Source of the DNA: an uncultured Clostridium sp.
GTDB lineage: Bacteria > Bacillota > Clostridia > TANB77 > CAG-508
Reading direction: 5' to 3'
DNA: 34,014 nt
Assembly (NCBI GenBank): GCA_946496115.1
Contig: CAMMFK010000004.1
Span: forward strand, 1 to 34,014
Made by a program: the position numbers and the translations under genes. The notes beneath the pieces were generated by a model. The model did not search any database. It was not told the origin of the DNA and saw only the letters and a program-made list of their open reading frames with translations. Below, one piece after another: positions 7,443 through 15,554 of the stretch. The stretch's first letter is position 1. Each line of letters begins with the position of its first letter.

Positions 7443-8721
7443 TTCTTTTTCTGAAAGTTAAAAGATTTGTTAGTTCCTTTGCCGGATTTTGAGATCTTTT
7501 TGTTTTTTCTGCCTTTTCTTGTTTCAATTTTTCTGCTTGTTTTTGTGCTTCTGTTTGGCAAATAGCTTGTTCATAAACATAGTGTGTATCTTGTGCTATT
7601 TTATTCCAACTGTACATTTCTTTGACTTTTTTAACAGCATTTTTTGATACTGCACTACAAAGTTTTGCATCAAATAATAGAGTTAAAACTGAATCAGCAA
7701 TTGAGTTTGAATTACCTGCATAACTCTTCATTCCATCAACACCATGTTCAACTATTTCATTTAGTCCCCCTACATCTGATACAACTGTTGGAACACCTGC
7801 AAGCATTGCTTCTAAAGCTACTATTCCAAATGGTTCATATGTGCTTGGAAATACTGCTATGTCTGCACATTTATACATTTTTTGGACTTTTTTAGAATCA
7901 CAATATCCTGCAAAATATACTTTATTTTCAATGCCTAAATTTCTAGTTTCTTGTTTTAGTTCATCCATCATTCCACCTTTTCCACAAATAACTAGTTTAG
8001 CATCATGATAATTGTTAAGTATTTTAGGCATTGCTCCAATTAAATTTTGAATACCTTTTTCATAAACCAATCTACCTACATATAAAATAATTTTTTCATT
8101 ATCCATTGCAAATTGTCTTCTAAAATCATAATCTCTTTCTACTCCAGAAAAGTTTGTTAAATTAATTCCATTGGGTATTACATTTATTTTTTCAAATGGT
8201 AATCCAAATATTCTTTGAAGCTCCCCCTTCATATAATTGCTATTAACTATTACCTCTGTTGCTTCATATGTAAGCATCCATTCTGTATCATTTATATATC
8301 TTTGTGTTTCATCATGTATGCCACTGTTTCTGCCATTTTCGGTTGCGTGTATTGTTGCTACTACTGGAATATTGTAAGATTCTTTTAAGGCTTTTGCTGC
8401 ATAAGTTACAAGCCAATCATGTGCATGAATAATATCAAATTTGCCTTCTTTTGCAATAATTTCATTTGCTTTTGAAAGCATATTGAAGTTTAATTGCATA
8501 ATCCAATCTATGAAATTATTTGGATTAATCATATAATTATCAACTCTATAAACTTTAACACCTTTATCATCTTCAACATAGGGGGCATTTCCGTCCTTAT
8601 ATGTTACAACCGTTACTTCATGACCGTCTTTGATCATTCTATGTGATAAATCATGAACAACTCTAGATATTCCTCCTACTATTCTTGGTGGATATTCCCA
8701 TGTCAGCATTAAAATTTTCAT
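7429..8721 (-). CDS. GT4 glycosyltransferase, glycogen/starch synthase-like
   Basis: The 430-residue GT-B fold enzyme begins MKILMLTWEYPPRIVGGISR, the glycogen-synthase-like start with the GG loop that holds the sugar nucleotide. The C-terminal half has LYVGRLVYEKGIQNL near residue 215 and the EX7E motif in STYEPFGIVALEAM near residue 300. The last 40 residues are Lys/Glu-rich. It transfers a sugar from a nucleotide donor, plausibly glucose onto an alpha-glucan, because a DUF4912 gene and a GH57 branching enzyme lie divergently beside it. AAGGGG lies before the ATG. A role in other polysaccharides cannot be excluded. Confidence 0.85.
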   Translation of the reverse strand: MKILMLTWEYPPRIVGGISRVVHDLSHRMIKDGHEVTVVTYKDGNAPYVEDDKGVKVYRVDNYMINPNNFIDWIMQLNFNMLSKANEIIAKEGKFDIIHAHDWLVTYAAKALKESYNIPVVATIHATENGRNSGIHDETQRYINDTEWMLTYEATEVIVNSNYMKGELQRIFGLPFEKINVIPNGINLTNFSGVERDYDFRRQFAMDNEKIILYVGRLVYEKGIQNLIGAMPKILNNYHDAKLVICGKGGMMDELKQETRNLGIENKVYFAGYCDSKKVQKMYKCADIAVFPSTYEPFGIVALEAMLAGVPTVVSDVGGLNEIVEHGVDGMKSYAGNSNSIADSVLTLLFDAKLCSAVSKNAVKKVKEMYSWNKIAQDTHYVYEQAICQTEAQKQAEKLKQEKAEKTKRSQNPAKELTNLLTFRKRNAYA

Positions 8722-8859
8722 ATTTCATATGCCCCTTTCATAATTTTCTTTAGTTTTTTACATTAAGATTTGTCATATTTTCTACAACATATTGTATACA
8801 ACTTTTCTACAAAAGTAAATAAAAAAATACAAATTTTTTTTATTTTTTTCATTTTTGTA

Positions 8860-8888
8860 TTGATAAAAATTTTGCTTTGTTATATTAT
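8860..8888 (+). promoter_or_regulatory. Predicted promoter of the DUF4912-GH57 unit
   Basis: TTGATA (8860-8865) and TATTAT (8883-8888) have 17-base spacing, in the 206-base gap between the divergent GT4 and DUF4912 genes. Nearby AT-rich boxes make the exact -10 uncertain. Confidence 0.45.
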
Positions 8889-8927
8889 ATTATGAGTATA
8901 TTATAACTTTAACTAAGGAGGAAAATA

Positions 8928-9833
8928 ATGCCAAACAAATCAAAAGAAGAATTATTAGAAAAAGATATAATAGTTATCAAAAAATCAAGTAAAACTAGAC
9001 CTTCTACGGTTAAAGGAAAGGCTACTAAAAAAGGTGCAAGTTCAAAAACAGTAAAAGCAAAAAGTACAACACCTACTAAAACCACCACTCGCAAGTCTGC
9101 AACTACTAAAACTACTTCTCGCAAGTCTAGAACAACTGGAACTAAGAAAACATCTAAAGTTGTAAAAATTGCTAAATTATCCAAAAGAATAATTAGTAGC
9201 AAAATATCAAAACTTTCTTCTAAAACTTTTACAAAATCTATGAAAGCAGAAGATTTACCTTTTATACTAGAATATTATGATTTGCCATACAAATATAACA
9301 AAACTGTTATAAAAGCTTTGGCACAAAATCCAAATACCCTATTTGTTTATTGGGAAATTTCTGACGAAGACATCCAAAATTTAAAGGAAAATTATGGTGA
9401 AGATTTCTTTAATACAACTAGACCTGTTTTGATAATTCATAATTTAACTGATAAATATTCTTTTGAAATAGATATAAATGATTTTGCAAATAATTGGTAT
9501 ATACATGTAAATGATACAAAATGTCAATATGTAATAGAACTTGGTAGAAGACCAAAAGAAGGCGAAATTTATAACTTACCAGACAATTATTTATATGTTA
9601 CCTCATCAAATATGATAGAATCACCTAATGACCATGTGTTATTTTTTGATTCTGAAGCATTTAGAGAAGTTAAATTTAAAAATATACATACCAATAAATA
9701 CACTACAAAAGTTATAAATCCATTCTTAAAAAATATGTATGAACTATATAAATCACTTCACCTTAATGAAGAAAATGTAAGTTTCGATTTCAAAAATCCA
9801 TCATCACAAAATCCGACTTCAAATGTTTTTTAA
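8928..9833 (+). CDS. DUF4912 protein with a basic histone-like N-terminus
   Basis: The 301-residue product has two parts. Residues 1-100 are rich in Lys, Thr, Ser and Arg, with repeated TRKS/SRKS units and almost no acidic residues after residue 20, like bacterial H1-type tails. Residues about 110-250 look like DUF4912, with LFVYWEISDEDIQNL near residue 140 and a beta-rich body resembling carbohydrate-binding modules. DUF4912 genes often sit next to GH57 branching enzymes, as here. It may bind glucan, nucleic acid or an anionic surface through the tail. AGGAGG precedes the ATG at ideal spacing. The domain call is from memory of the family; the function is unknown. Confidence 0.8.
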   Translation: MPNKSKEELLEKDIIVIKKSSKTRPSTVKGKATKKGASSKTVKAKSTTPTKTTTRKSATTKTTSRKSRTTGTKKTSKVVKIAKLSKRIISSKISKLSSKTFTKSMKAEDLPFILEYYDLPYKYNKTVIKALAQNPNTLFVYWEISDEDIQNLKENYGEDFFNTTRPVLIIHNLTDKYSFEIDINDFANNWYIHVNDTKCQYVIELGRRPKEGEIYNLPDNYLYVTSSNMIESPNDHVLFFDSEAFREVKFKNIHTNKYTTKVINPFLKNMYELYKSLHLNEENVSFDFKNPSSQNPTSNVF

Positions 9834-9858
9834 GTTTTCTAATTGCCTAATTATTTTT

Positions 9859-9884
9859 AAGCTCCAAAATCTATATTGGAGCTT
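9859..9884 (+). terminator. Hairpin between DUF4912 and GH57 genes
   Basis: AAGCTCCAA (9859-9867) pairs with TTGGAGCTT (9876-9884) around an 8-base loop. Only a weak T-rich stretch follows, so it may be a partial terminator or an mRNA processing/stability element inside the operon. Confidence 0.45.
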
Positions 9885-9916
9885 ATAGATATTTTATGAG
9901 AGGAATTAAACGCAAT

Positions 9917-11512
9917 ATGAAAAATATAAAAGGATACGTAAGTTTTGTTCTTCACGCCCACCTACCTTTTGTGCATCATCCAGAAAGTGAAGACTATTTA
10001 GAAGAACAATGGTTATATGAAGCAATATCAGAAACATATATTCCACTTATTTTAAGATTCCAAAAATTAGTTGATGAAGGAGTAGATTTTAGATTTACAA
10101 TGTCTCTTACTCCTCCTCTTTTAAATATGTTAGATAATAAAATGCTTCAAGAAAGATATATAAAATATTTAAAAAAACACATTGAATTGGCTGAAAAAGA
10201 AATTATAAGAACTAAGGACAATCCTAGAATAAATAAATTATCACATTACTATTATGATAGATATTTAAATGATTTACATGTGTTCAAAGATATTTATAAT
10301 TGCAATTTAATAAGTGCTTTTAAAAAGTTTCAAGATTTAGAAGTTCTTGAAATAATAGGCTGTGGTGCAACACATGGCTATTTTCCTATTTTATATGTTA
10401 ATGAAAAGATAGTTAGAGCACAAATAGCAATAGGTGTTCAAACATATTACAAATATTTTGATAAACCAATTAAAGGTTTTTGGCTTCCTGAATGTGGTTA
10501 TGTTCCTGAAGCAGATAAATATTTAAGAGAGTTCGGAGTTCAATATGTTTTAACAGAAACTCATGGAATACTTTATGCAGACCCTACTCCTATTTATGGC
10601 ACATATGCTCCAATTGTTTCTACCCAAGGCATAGTTGCATTTGGACGTGATTTAGAGTCATCCAGACAAGTATGGTCATCTATAAATGGCTATCCTGGAG
10701 ATTTTAACTATAGAGAATTTTACAGAGACATTGGCTATGATGCTCCGTATGATTATATAAAGCCATATATTGCCTCAAATGGTGTTAGAGTTTCCACAGG
10801 TATACGTTATCATAGAATAACTGGCAAAACTGAAAATAAAGATGTTTATGATTTACAGTGGGCACAAGATTCTGTAAATAACAACGCAGGTCATTTTTTT
10901 GATTGTAGAAATGCTCAAATAGATTATTTATCTAGCAATATGGATAAACCTCCAATTATAGTTTGCCCATATGATGCCGAACTTTATGGACATTGGTGGT
11001 ATGAAGGTCCAGACTTCTTATACACTTTAGCCAAAAAAATCTATTATGATGATTGTAATTTTAAATTAATTACACCTAGTGAATATATAGATAAATATCC
11101 TGAAATTCAAGAATGTACACCTTGTCGTTCTAGTTGGGGTGCAAAAGGTTATTCAGAAGTATGGCTTAACCCAACGAATGATTATGTTCATAAGCATTTA
11201 CATACTGCCGGAGACAGAATGTGCAAATTAGCAAAAATGTTTCCAAATGAGCCTAAAAAATCGAGAAAAAGACGTATACTTAATCAATGTGCAAGAGAAC
11301 TAGTCCTTGCCCAAAGTAGTGACTGGTTATTTATAATAACAAATGGAACAATGGTTGATTATGCTAAAAAAAGAATAAAAGATCATATTGGTAGATTTAA
11401 TAAAATGTATAATAGCTTAATTAATAATGAAGACTTGGATGAAAAATTTTTAAAAGATATTGAAGCAAAAGATTGTGCTTTTCCAGATATAGATTACATG
11501 ATTTATTATTAA
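9917..11512 (+). CDS. GH57 1,4-alpha-glucan branching enzyme (DUF1957)
   Basis: The 531-residue enzyme makes alpha-1,6 branches in alpha-glucan. It has the GH57 opening motif HAHLPF (residues 13-18), the predicted nucleophile Glu192 in FWLPECGY and the acid/base Asp353 in PYDAELYGHWWYEGP. The C-terminal helical DUF1957 region includes RSSWGAKGYSEVWLNPTND and a late AQSSDWLF motif. All catalytic residues are present. The start at 9917 is chosen because AGAGGA lies upstream and homology begins at GYVSFVLHAHLP. The ATG at 9896 has no ribosome site. With DUF4912 and the GT4 gene it supports glycogen-like storage. The 3' end runs into the palindromic element. Confidence 0.9.
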   Translation: MKNIKGYVSFVLHAHLPFVHHPESEDYLEEQWLYEAISETYIPLILRFQKLVDEGVDFRFTMSLTPPLLNMLDNKMLQERYIKYLKKHIELAEKEIIRTKDNPRINKLSHYYYDRYLNDLHVFKDIYNCNLISAFKKFQDLEVLEIIGCGATHGYFPILYVNEKIVRAQIAIGVQTYYKYFDKPIKGFWLPECGYVPEADKYLREFGVQYVLTETHGILYADPTPIYGTYAPIVSTQGIVAFGRDLESSRQVWSSINGYPGDFNYREFYRDIGYDAPYDYIKPYIASNGVRVSTGIRYHRITGKTENKDVYDLQWAQDSVNNNAGHFFDCRNAQIDYLSSNMDKPPIIVCPYDAELYGHWWYEGPDFLYTLAKKIYYDDCNFKLITPSEYIDKYPEIQECTPCRSSWGAKGYSEVWLNPTNDYVHKHLHTAGDRMCKLAKMFPNEPKKSRKRRILNQCARELVLAQSSDWLFIITNGTMVDYAKKRIKDHIGRFNKMYNSLINNEDLDEKFLKDIEAKDCAFPDIDYMIYY

Positions 11513-11518
11513 TTTTTT

Positions 11519-11739
11519 AGTTGGGAACGGTCCTAAATCGAAAATATAATAAAAATATGTAAATACACAATATACATTCTCTCACATTTCGCCACGCGGG
11601 TCGCGAGATTAAACTCGCTCCAGCTCGCACGTTACGCTCCGCTCCTACGTCGCCTGCGCTCACTTGAAATGTTCAAGAACATATATTGTGCATTTTTATT
11701 TTACTAATTTACTTTTTCGATTTAGGACCGTTCCCAACT
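11519..11739. mobile_element. Palindromic MITE-like element with GC-rich core
   Basis: A perfect 26-bp inverted repeat (AGTTGGGAACGGTCCTAAAT at 11519 onward; partner 11714-11739) bounds 221 bases. Further nested inverted pairs lie inward: AATAAAAAT (11548/11692), CACAATATA (11566/11682) and ACATTTC (11584/11666). The whole unit can therefore fold as one long hairpin with a GC-rich, CGC-repetitive head (11590-11662), unlike the AT-rich surroundings. It has no gene. It sits between the convergent GH57 and FGE-like genes, where it could also stop transcription from both sides. The ends resemble the 2885/4224 ends (GGGAACGGTCC versus GGGGACGGACC). Confidence 0.7.
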
Positions 11740-11756
11740 GAAAAAATTGAAATAAT

Positions 11757-13238
11757 TTAGATCAATACTACCCTAAAACTCTCACTACTATTGCCAGCTC
11801 CACTATATCCATTATAGCTAAATACCCCAGAATTGCTACCACTATTATAATCTCCGCCTCTTATTAAATAAGGTATATCTCCTTGTAAAAAGTAAGCTGT
11901 ATTATTTTCAAATGCATCATTTCCATAACCTGAATCTGATGTTTCAAAAATAGCATCTCCTCTATATCTATATGTCAAGTCAAAATTATTCATAGAATAT
12001 TCTTCTACATAGTCATCACCATCATCATACGTTACATGTGGATAGATTGATTTATATTTTGAATTTCTACTTCCATATATATCATTTTCCGAATCGCCAC
12101 CATTTTCAGCAAGACCATAATATCCATTGTCTATATATGCAGAAACAAATTCCCACGCATTTCCAGACATATCATATACTCCTGTATAATTACCTGTTGT
12201 ACTTTGATTCCCATTAGAAATATATATACTTTCTTCTGATGTGCTTCCTCCTGTTATGTAATTAGAGTTACTATTTGTTGTTATGTTTTTTCCATTTCTG
12301 CCATATTTACTATATGACAAATAAGCAACAGCTCCCCACTCACTATTTTTTATTAAATGACTATCTTTATTTCTATCATAATTATAGCTATTTAGGTAGC
12401 AATTTTTTATATTTATGTTTCTCCAACTACTAACTCCTGGCTTACTTACAGCTTTAAGTGCATCGTTAGCTTGAACATTTCCAATTGCATTATTTACAGT
12501 TTCTACATGAATACCATTGTCTTCCAGGCTCATTTCGTATTTTGAAATCCAAAATCCTGGCAAGTCAAAGTCCCAACCACCATTTCTATATCCACTTGCT
12601 GTATCTTTAGAAAATGCAGGTGCCACAATGTAGTGATTAGTTGTTTCTCTAATCCCTGTATTATTTCTACTTATTCTAGTAAGACTATTATCCTCATTAA
12701 CTTTCAAAATACCTCTACTATCACAATAGCCAACAATTTTTGAGTATTGATTATTAGAATAGTATATAATCCTGTATGCAAATCTTGGAATCCACACAAA
12801 ATAACTACCATCGCTGTTTATAGCATTTGCCCACATATTTAAATCATAATTATACCACTCTGTATCTTTATCTGTAACTTCTACAAATTTAGAGCTTATG
12901 GAATCAAATTTTACCGGAATTAATCCATTTAAATTTGGTTTTAGAGGTTCCTTTATTATATTGTTATTTTCATCTATCCATATGATTTCTATTTTTCCAT
13001 ATCTTTTGCTAAAATCTGCTGATTCATCATCTATAATAGTTATATTCTCATTATCTATTATAGTCTTTTCTTCTTCAGTATCTTCTATATTATTTTGTAC
13101 TATATTTTTAAGTATTTCATCTGATTCTTTATTAATAGAACTTATTGCAATTGTTATTCCCAAAATTATACAAGCAAAAATAATAATTATTACTAAAGTA
13201 ACAATTATTATTTTTGTAGGACTATTTTTTTGTTCCAT
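11757..13238 (-). CDS. Membrane-anchored FGE/SUMF1-like lectin-fold surface protein
   Basis: The 493-residue protein has one N-terminal membrane anchor (residues about 9-31), an acidic linker, then a region with SYFVWIPRFAY and FWISKYEMS, and a C-terminal formylglycine-generating-enzyme-like domain (YDMSGNAWEFVSAY near residue 360, LIRGGDYNSGSNSG near 460, ending SFRVVLI). This is the C-type-lectin-related fold. True FGE has two catalytic cysteines near the C-terminus. Here that segment has none, so a binding or structural role outside the cell is more likely than enzyme activity. AAGGAA precedes the ATG. It follows the coiled-coil gene by 45 bases. The ligand is unknown. Confidence 0.8.
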   Translation of the reverse strand: MEQKNSPTKIIIVTLVIIIIFACIILGITIAISSINKESDEILKNIVQNNIEDTEEEKTIIDNENITIIDDESADFSKRYGKIEIIWIDENNNIIKEPLKPNLNGLIPVKFDSISSKFVEVTDKDTEWYNYDLNMWANAINSDGSYFVWIPRFAYRIIYYSNNQYSKIVGYCDSRGILKVNEDNSLTRISRNNTGIRETTNHYIVAPAFSKDTASGYRNGGWDFDLPGFWISKYEMSLEDNGIHVETVNNAIGNVQANDALKAVSKPGVSSWRNINIKNCYLNSYNYDRNKDSHLIKNSEWGAVAYLSYSKYGRNGKNITTNSNSNYITGGSTSEESIYISNGNQSTTGNYTGVYDMSGNAWEFVSAYIDNGYYGLAENGGDSENDIYGSRNSKYKSIYPHVTYDDGDDYVEEYSMNNFDLTYRYRGDAIFETSDSGYGNDAFENNTAYFLQGDIPYLIRGGDYNSGSNSGVFSYNGYSGAGNSSESFRVVLI

Positions 13239-13283
13239 TTTGAATTCCTTTCTGAAAAATTTTAATTCAAAAATTTTTTTATA

Positions 13284-13721
13284 CTATTTTAACTCTTTTC
13301 TATCCTGAGATATTTCTTTTAAAACTTTTTCTAATCTTTTTTCCAAGTCTGCTAATATATTATCAGCATACTCTTTTGCACCTTGAGTAATTTGCCTTGA
13401 ATTTTCATTTGCAGCTTCCATTATCTGATTTTTTTGCTCATATGCCTTTTTTGTAATCTCATGCTCATCAATCATAGATATTATTCTATTTTCTGCCTCT
13501 TTAACAACATCATCAGCTTCTTTTTTTGCCTCTTCTAAAATTCTTTCTCTTTCTTCTCTAACCCATTTAGCCTGTTTTAAATCTTCTGGTAATTTAAGTC
13601 TAATTTCTTTAATTACATCTAAAAATTCATCTTGTTCAATCATGACTTTATTTGTAAAAGGCACTTTTTTAGAATTCTCTATGCTTTCTTCTAAATTCTC
13701 TAATAAAGTAAATATCTCCAT
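13284..13721 (-). CDS. Coiled-coil protein, ATP synthase subunit B/H-like
   Basis: A 145-residue, highly charged helical protein. Residues about 55-140 form a long Glu/Lys/Ala coiled coil (ILEEAKKEADDVVKEAENR) similar to stalk proteins of ATP synthases and to DivIVA tails. It has no membrane segment, so it is not an F0 subunit B. Its ATG overlaps the rsmD stop by one base (TAATG), which implies translational coupling. Similar small coiled-coil genes are found near rsmD in Clostridia and are often mislabelled ATPase. Function is unknown. Confidence 0.75.
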   Translation of the reverse strand: MEIFTLLENLEESIENSKKVPFTNKVMIEQDEFLDVIKEIRLKLPEDLKQAKWVREERERILEEAKKEADDVVKEAENRIISMIDEHEITKKAYEQKNQIMEAANENSRQITQGAKEYADNILADLEKRLEKVLKEISQDRKELK

Positions 13722-14281
13722 TATTTGTTTCCTCTTTCTTTAATAAAAATAAGGTAAGCCCTACCATATTTTCTGGTATCTATTATTTCAATTCTTTCGA
13801 TCTTTTGTAATTCATTTATAGTTTTTTTAATTTCATCAGTTTCTATTATTATTAAGCTATCTTTAGTAATCAGATTAAGTTTTATTAGCTCCTTAGTTGC
13901 ATTTACAGCTAAGTTAAGTTTATATGGCGGATCCAAAAATATTATTGAAAGTTTTTCTCTTATCTTTTTCATAGCTAATAAGTAATCACTATTAAAAATA
14001 ACAGATTTATCATAAAGTTTCGTTTTATTAAGGTTTTCTTTAATAACTTTTATTGCCTCAGAATTTTTATCACAGAAATATGCTTTTTTGGCACCTCTAC
14101 TAAGTGCTTCAATTCCAAGTGCTCCACTTCCTGCAAATAAATCCAATACAATGCTATCTTTTATTTTATCTTGTAATATATTAAACAAAGATTCTTTTAC
14201 TCTATCCATTGTAGGACGAGTTAACATTGTTTCTATTGTTTTTAATTTTGTTCCCCTAGCTATTCCTGTTATAACTCTCAT
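13721..14281 (-). CDS. rsmD: 16S rRNA (guanine(966)-N(2))-methyltransferase
   Basis: SAM-dependent methyltransferase of 186 residues acting on G966 of 16S rRNA. It starts MRVITGIARGTKLKT as the family does. It has the SAM-binding motif DLFAGSGALGIE (residues 47-58) and catalytic DPPY (117-120). No Shine-Dalgarno sequence lies before the ATG. Instead a TTGACA/TAAAAT promoter ends only 6 bases upstream, so transcription should begin at or next to the start codon. It overlaps the downstream coiled-coil gene by one base. The usual partner coaD is absent here. Confidence 0.93.
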   Translation of the reverse strand: MRVITGIARGTKLKTIETMLTRPTMDRVKESLFNILQDKIKDSIVLDLFAGSGALGIEALSRGAKKAYFCDKNSEAIKVIKENLNKTKLYDKSVIFNSDYLLAMKKIREKLSIIFLDPPYKLNLAVNATKELIKLNLITKDSLIIIETDEIKKTINELQKIERIEIIDTRKYGRAYLIFIKERGNK

Positions 14282-14287
14282 AATACT

Positions 14288-14315
14288 ATTTTAACTTTAA
14301 ATCCCTTCTTGTCAA
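14288..14315 (-). promoter_or_regulatory. rsmD promoter predicting a leaderless mRNA
   Basis: On the minus strand TTGACA (14315-14310) and TAAAAT (14293-14288) have a 16-base spacer. The rsmD ATG begins 6 bases after the -10 box, which is where transcription normally starts. No ribosome site is present. Confidence 0.65.
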
Positions 14316-14384
14316 TATAATTAATAAAATTGTAATATTCCCTTAACATCAATGTAATACACTTATTTTAACATATTTTTACTG

Positions 14385-14424
14385 TAAAATAAAGAGATAT
14401 ACGTCAAATTCATGAGTATATCCC
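14385..14424 (-). terminator. Terminator of the sepF-divIVA operon
   Basis: On the minus strand GGGATATAC (14424-14416) pairs with GTATATCTC (14402-14394), including one G-U pair, followed by TTTATTTTA. It lies about 60 bases past the divIVA stop and shields the rsmD promoter. Confidence 0.6.
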
Positions 14425-14485
14425 TATTTTTTATTACAAATTTGTAATTTATTTATTTTACTTAAGGCAGTTTATTTTTCAAATG

Positions 14486-14938
14486 TTAATCATCTTTATT
14501 TACTTCTTTAAGAAGCTCTAATTGTGAAATAAGTAAAGACTCCATTTTTGCTTTATATACATCAAACTGTTTACTAACATCTTCAAGTTCTTTTCTTTTT
14601 TCAGCAACTTGCATATCTAAATTTTCTGTTCGCTCTTTTGCTTTATTTTCAGCTTCTCTAATAATTTGTTCTGCTTGCTTTTGAGCTGCATTTTTTACTT
14701 CATCAGCTGCCGATTGAGCCATAAGCAAAGTATTTTGAAGAGTAGATTCTATTTGACTGTAATGTTCAACTTTTAACTTTAAATCTTCAAGCTCTTTGTC
14801 ATTCTCATTAACTTTTTTATAAATTGTTGAATAATCTTTAGTTAATTCATCTAAGAAATCATCTACCTCTTCTGGATCATATCCATTAAGAGTTTTTTTT
14901 GAAAATCTTTTATTTTCTATATCTAAAGGTGTTATCAT
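14486..14938 (-). CDS. divIVA: DivIVA-family cell division/pole protein
   Basis: The 150-residue protein begins MITPLDIENKRFSKKTLNGY, the DivIVA membrane-binding head. EEVDDFLDEL and a long coiled coil (about residues 35-145) with many Glu, Lys, Gln and Ala follow. It binds curved membrane at division sites and poles and recruits partners. The start at 14938 is preferred over 14971: homology begins exactly there, GGGGG lies 6-7 bases upstream, and the earlier ATG would overlap sepF. It follows sepF by 19 bases in one operon. The usual ylmG/ylmH genes between sepF and divIVA are missing. Confidence 0.9.
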   Translation of the reverse strand: MITPLDIENKRFSKKTLNGYDPEEVDDFLDELTKDYSTIYKKVNENDKELEDLKLKVEHYSQIESTLQNTLLMAQSAADEVKNAAQKQAEQIIREAENKAKERTENLDMQVAEKRKELEDVSKQFDVYKAKMESLLISQLELLKEVNKDD

Positions 14939-14957
14939 ATCTTTCCCCCAAACCGAA

Positions 14958-15422
14958 TTAATTGTTGGCATTACTCTTAAGCCAAGATACAGGTAATTTG
15001 CTCTTGGTTTCCTCTTTTGTTTCTGAAGTTATATCATAGTTATATGGTGCAACTAAAAATATTGAACTAGATATTTTTTGCATATGACCGTCTAAAGCAT
15101 GTGCCGCTCCACTAACTACGTCAATAATTCTTCTTGCTACATCTTTATTTACATATTCTAAATTAATAATTATAGATTTCTTCTCTTTTAATAAATCACA
15201 AATATCTTCTGATTGTTCAAAAGAAGTTGGTTGCATTATAACCATTCTTACTTGTTGAGCCATATTTACTACTTTATTGTTTTTTCTACCAAAAAGTCCT
15301 TTTGGTTCTTCTAGTTCCTCTTCTTCATAGCTTTCATTTACATCTTCATACTCTTCTTCTTCAGCTTCTTCTGCCCCCATACCGAAAATATTCATAAACT
15401 TATTTAAAACTGCGTTTGACAT
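14958..15422 (-). CDS. sepF: Cell division protein SepF
   Basis: SepF polymerises into rings, binds FtsZ and tethers the Z-ring to the membrane. The 154-residue protein has an N-terminal amphipathic helix (NAVLNKFMNIFGM), an acidic low-complexity linker (residues 17-45) and the C-terminal SepF core (about 55-140) with VNMAQQVRMVIMQPTSFEQSE start and a LDGHMQKISSSIFLVAPYNY end. AGGAGG precedes the ATG. It heads a two-gene operon with divIVA from its own TTGACT promoter. Confidence 0.95.
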   Translation of the reverse strand: MSNAVLNKFMNIFGMGAEEAEEEEYEDVNESYEEEELEEPKGLFGRKNNKVVNMAQQVRMVIMQPTSFEQSEDICDLLKEKKSIIINLEYVNKDVARRIIDVVSGAAHALDGHMQKISSSIFLVAPYNYDITSETKEETKSKLPVSWLKSNANN

Positions 15423-15469
15423 TTATAAACAACCTCCTAAATTTCTCCTTCGTGTCTACGACTATACCT

Positions 15470-15498
15470 AGTATCTAACTTTTTTTGGATAAAGTCAA
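15470..15498 (-). promoter_or_regulatory. Predicted sepF-divIVA promoter
   Basis: On the minus strand TTGACT (15498-15493) and GATACT (15475-15470) have 17-base spacing. The predicted start is about 40 bases before the sepF ATG. Confidence 0.6.
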
Positions 15499-15501
15499 TA
15501 C

Positions 15502-15554
15502 TTTTTGTAATATGTAATGATTATTTAATGTTTTTGTAATATTTTTGTAATATT
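15502..15554. repeat. Three copies of TTTTTGTAATAT upstream of the sepF promoter
   Basis: Copies begin at 15502, 15531 and 15542, directly upstream of the sepF -35 box when read on the minus strand (ATATTACAAAAA). They could be operator or UP-element-like sites, or simple low-complexity drift. Confidence 0.4.

Noticed and set aside
11757-11880. Diversity-generating retroelement variable region at the end of the FGE-like gene
   Set aside because: The lectin fold and Gly/Asn/Ser-rich end resemble known targets, but no reverse transcriptase, template repeat or AAC-rich codon pattern is visible in the window.
13284-13721. ATP synthase subunit B
   Set aside because: It has no membrane segment and no other ATP synthase genes nearby; only the coiled coil is similar.
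14939-14971. Upstream divIVA start at 14971
   Set aside because: It overlaps sepF, and family homology and a ribosome site both point to the ATG at 14938.
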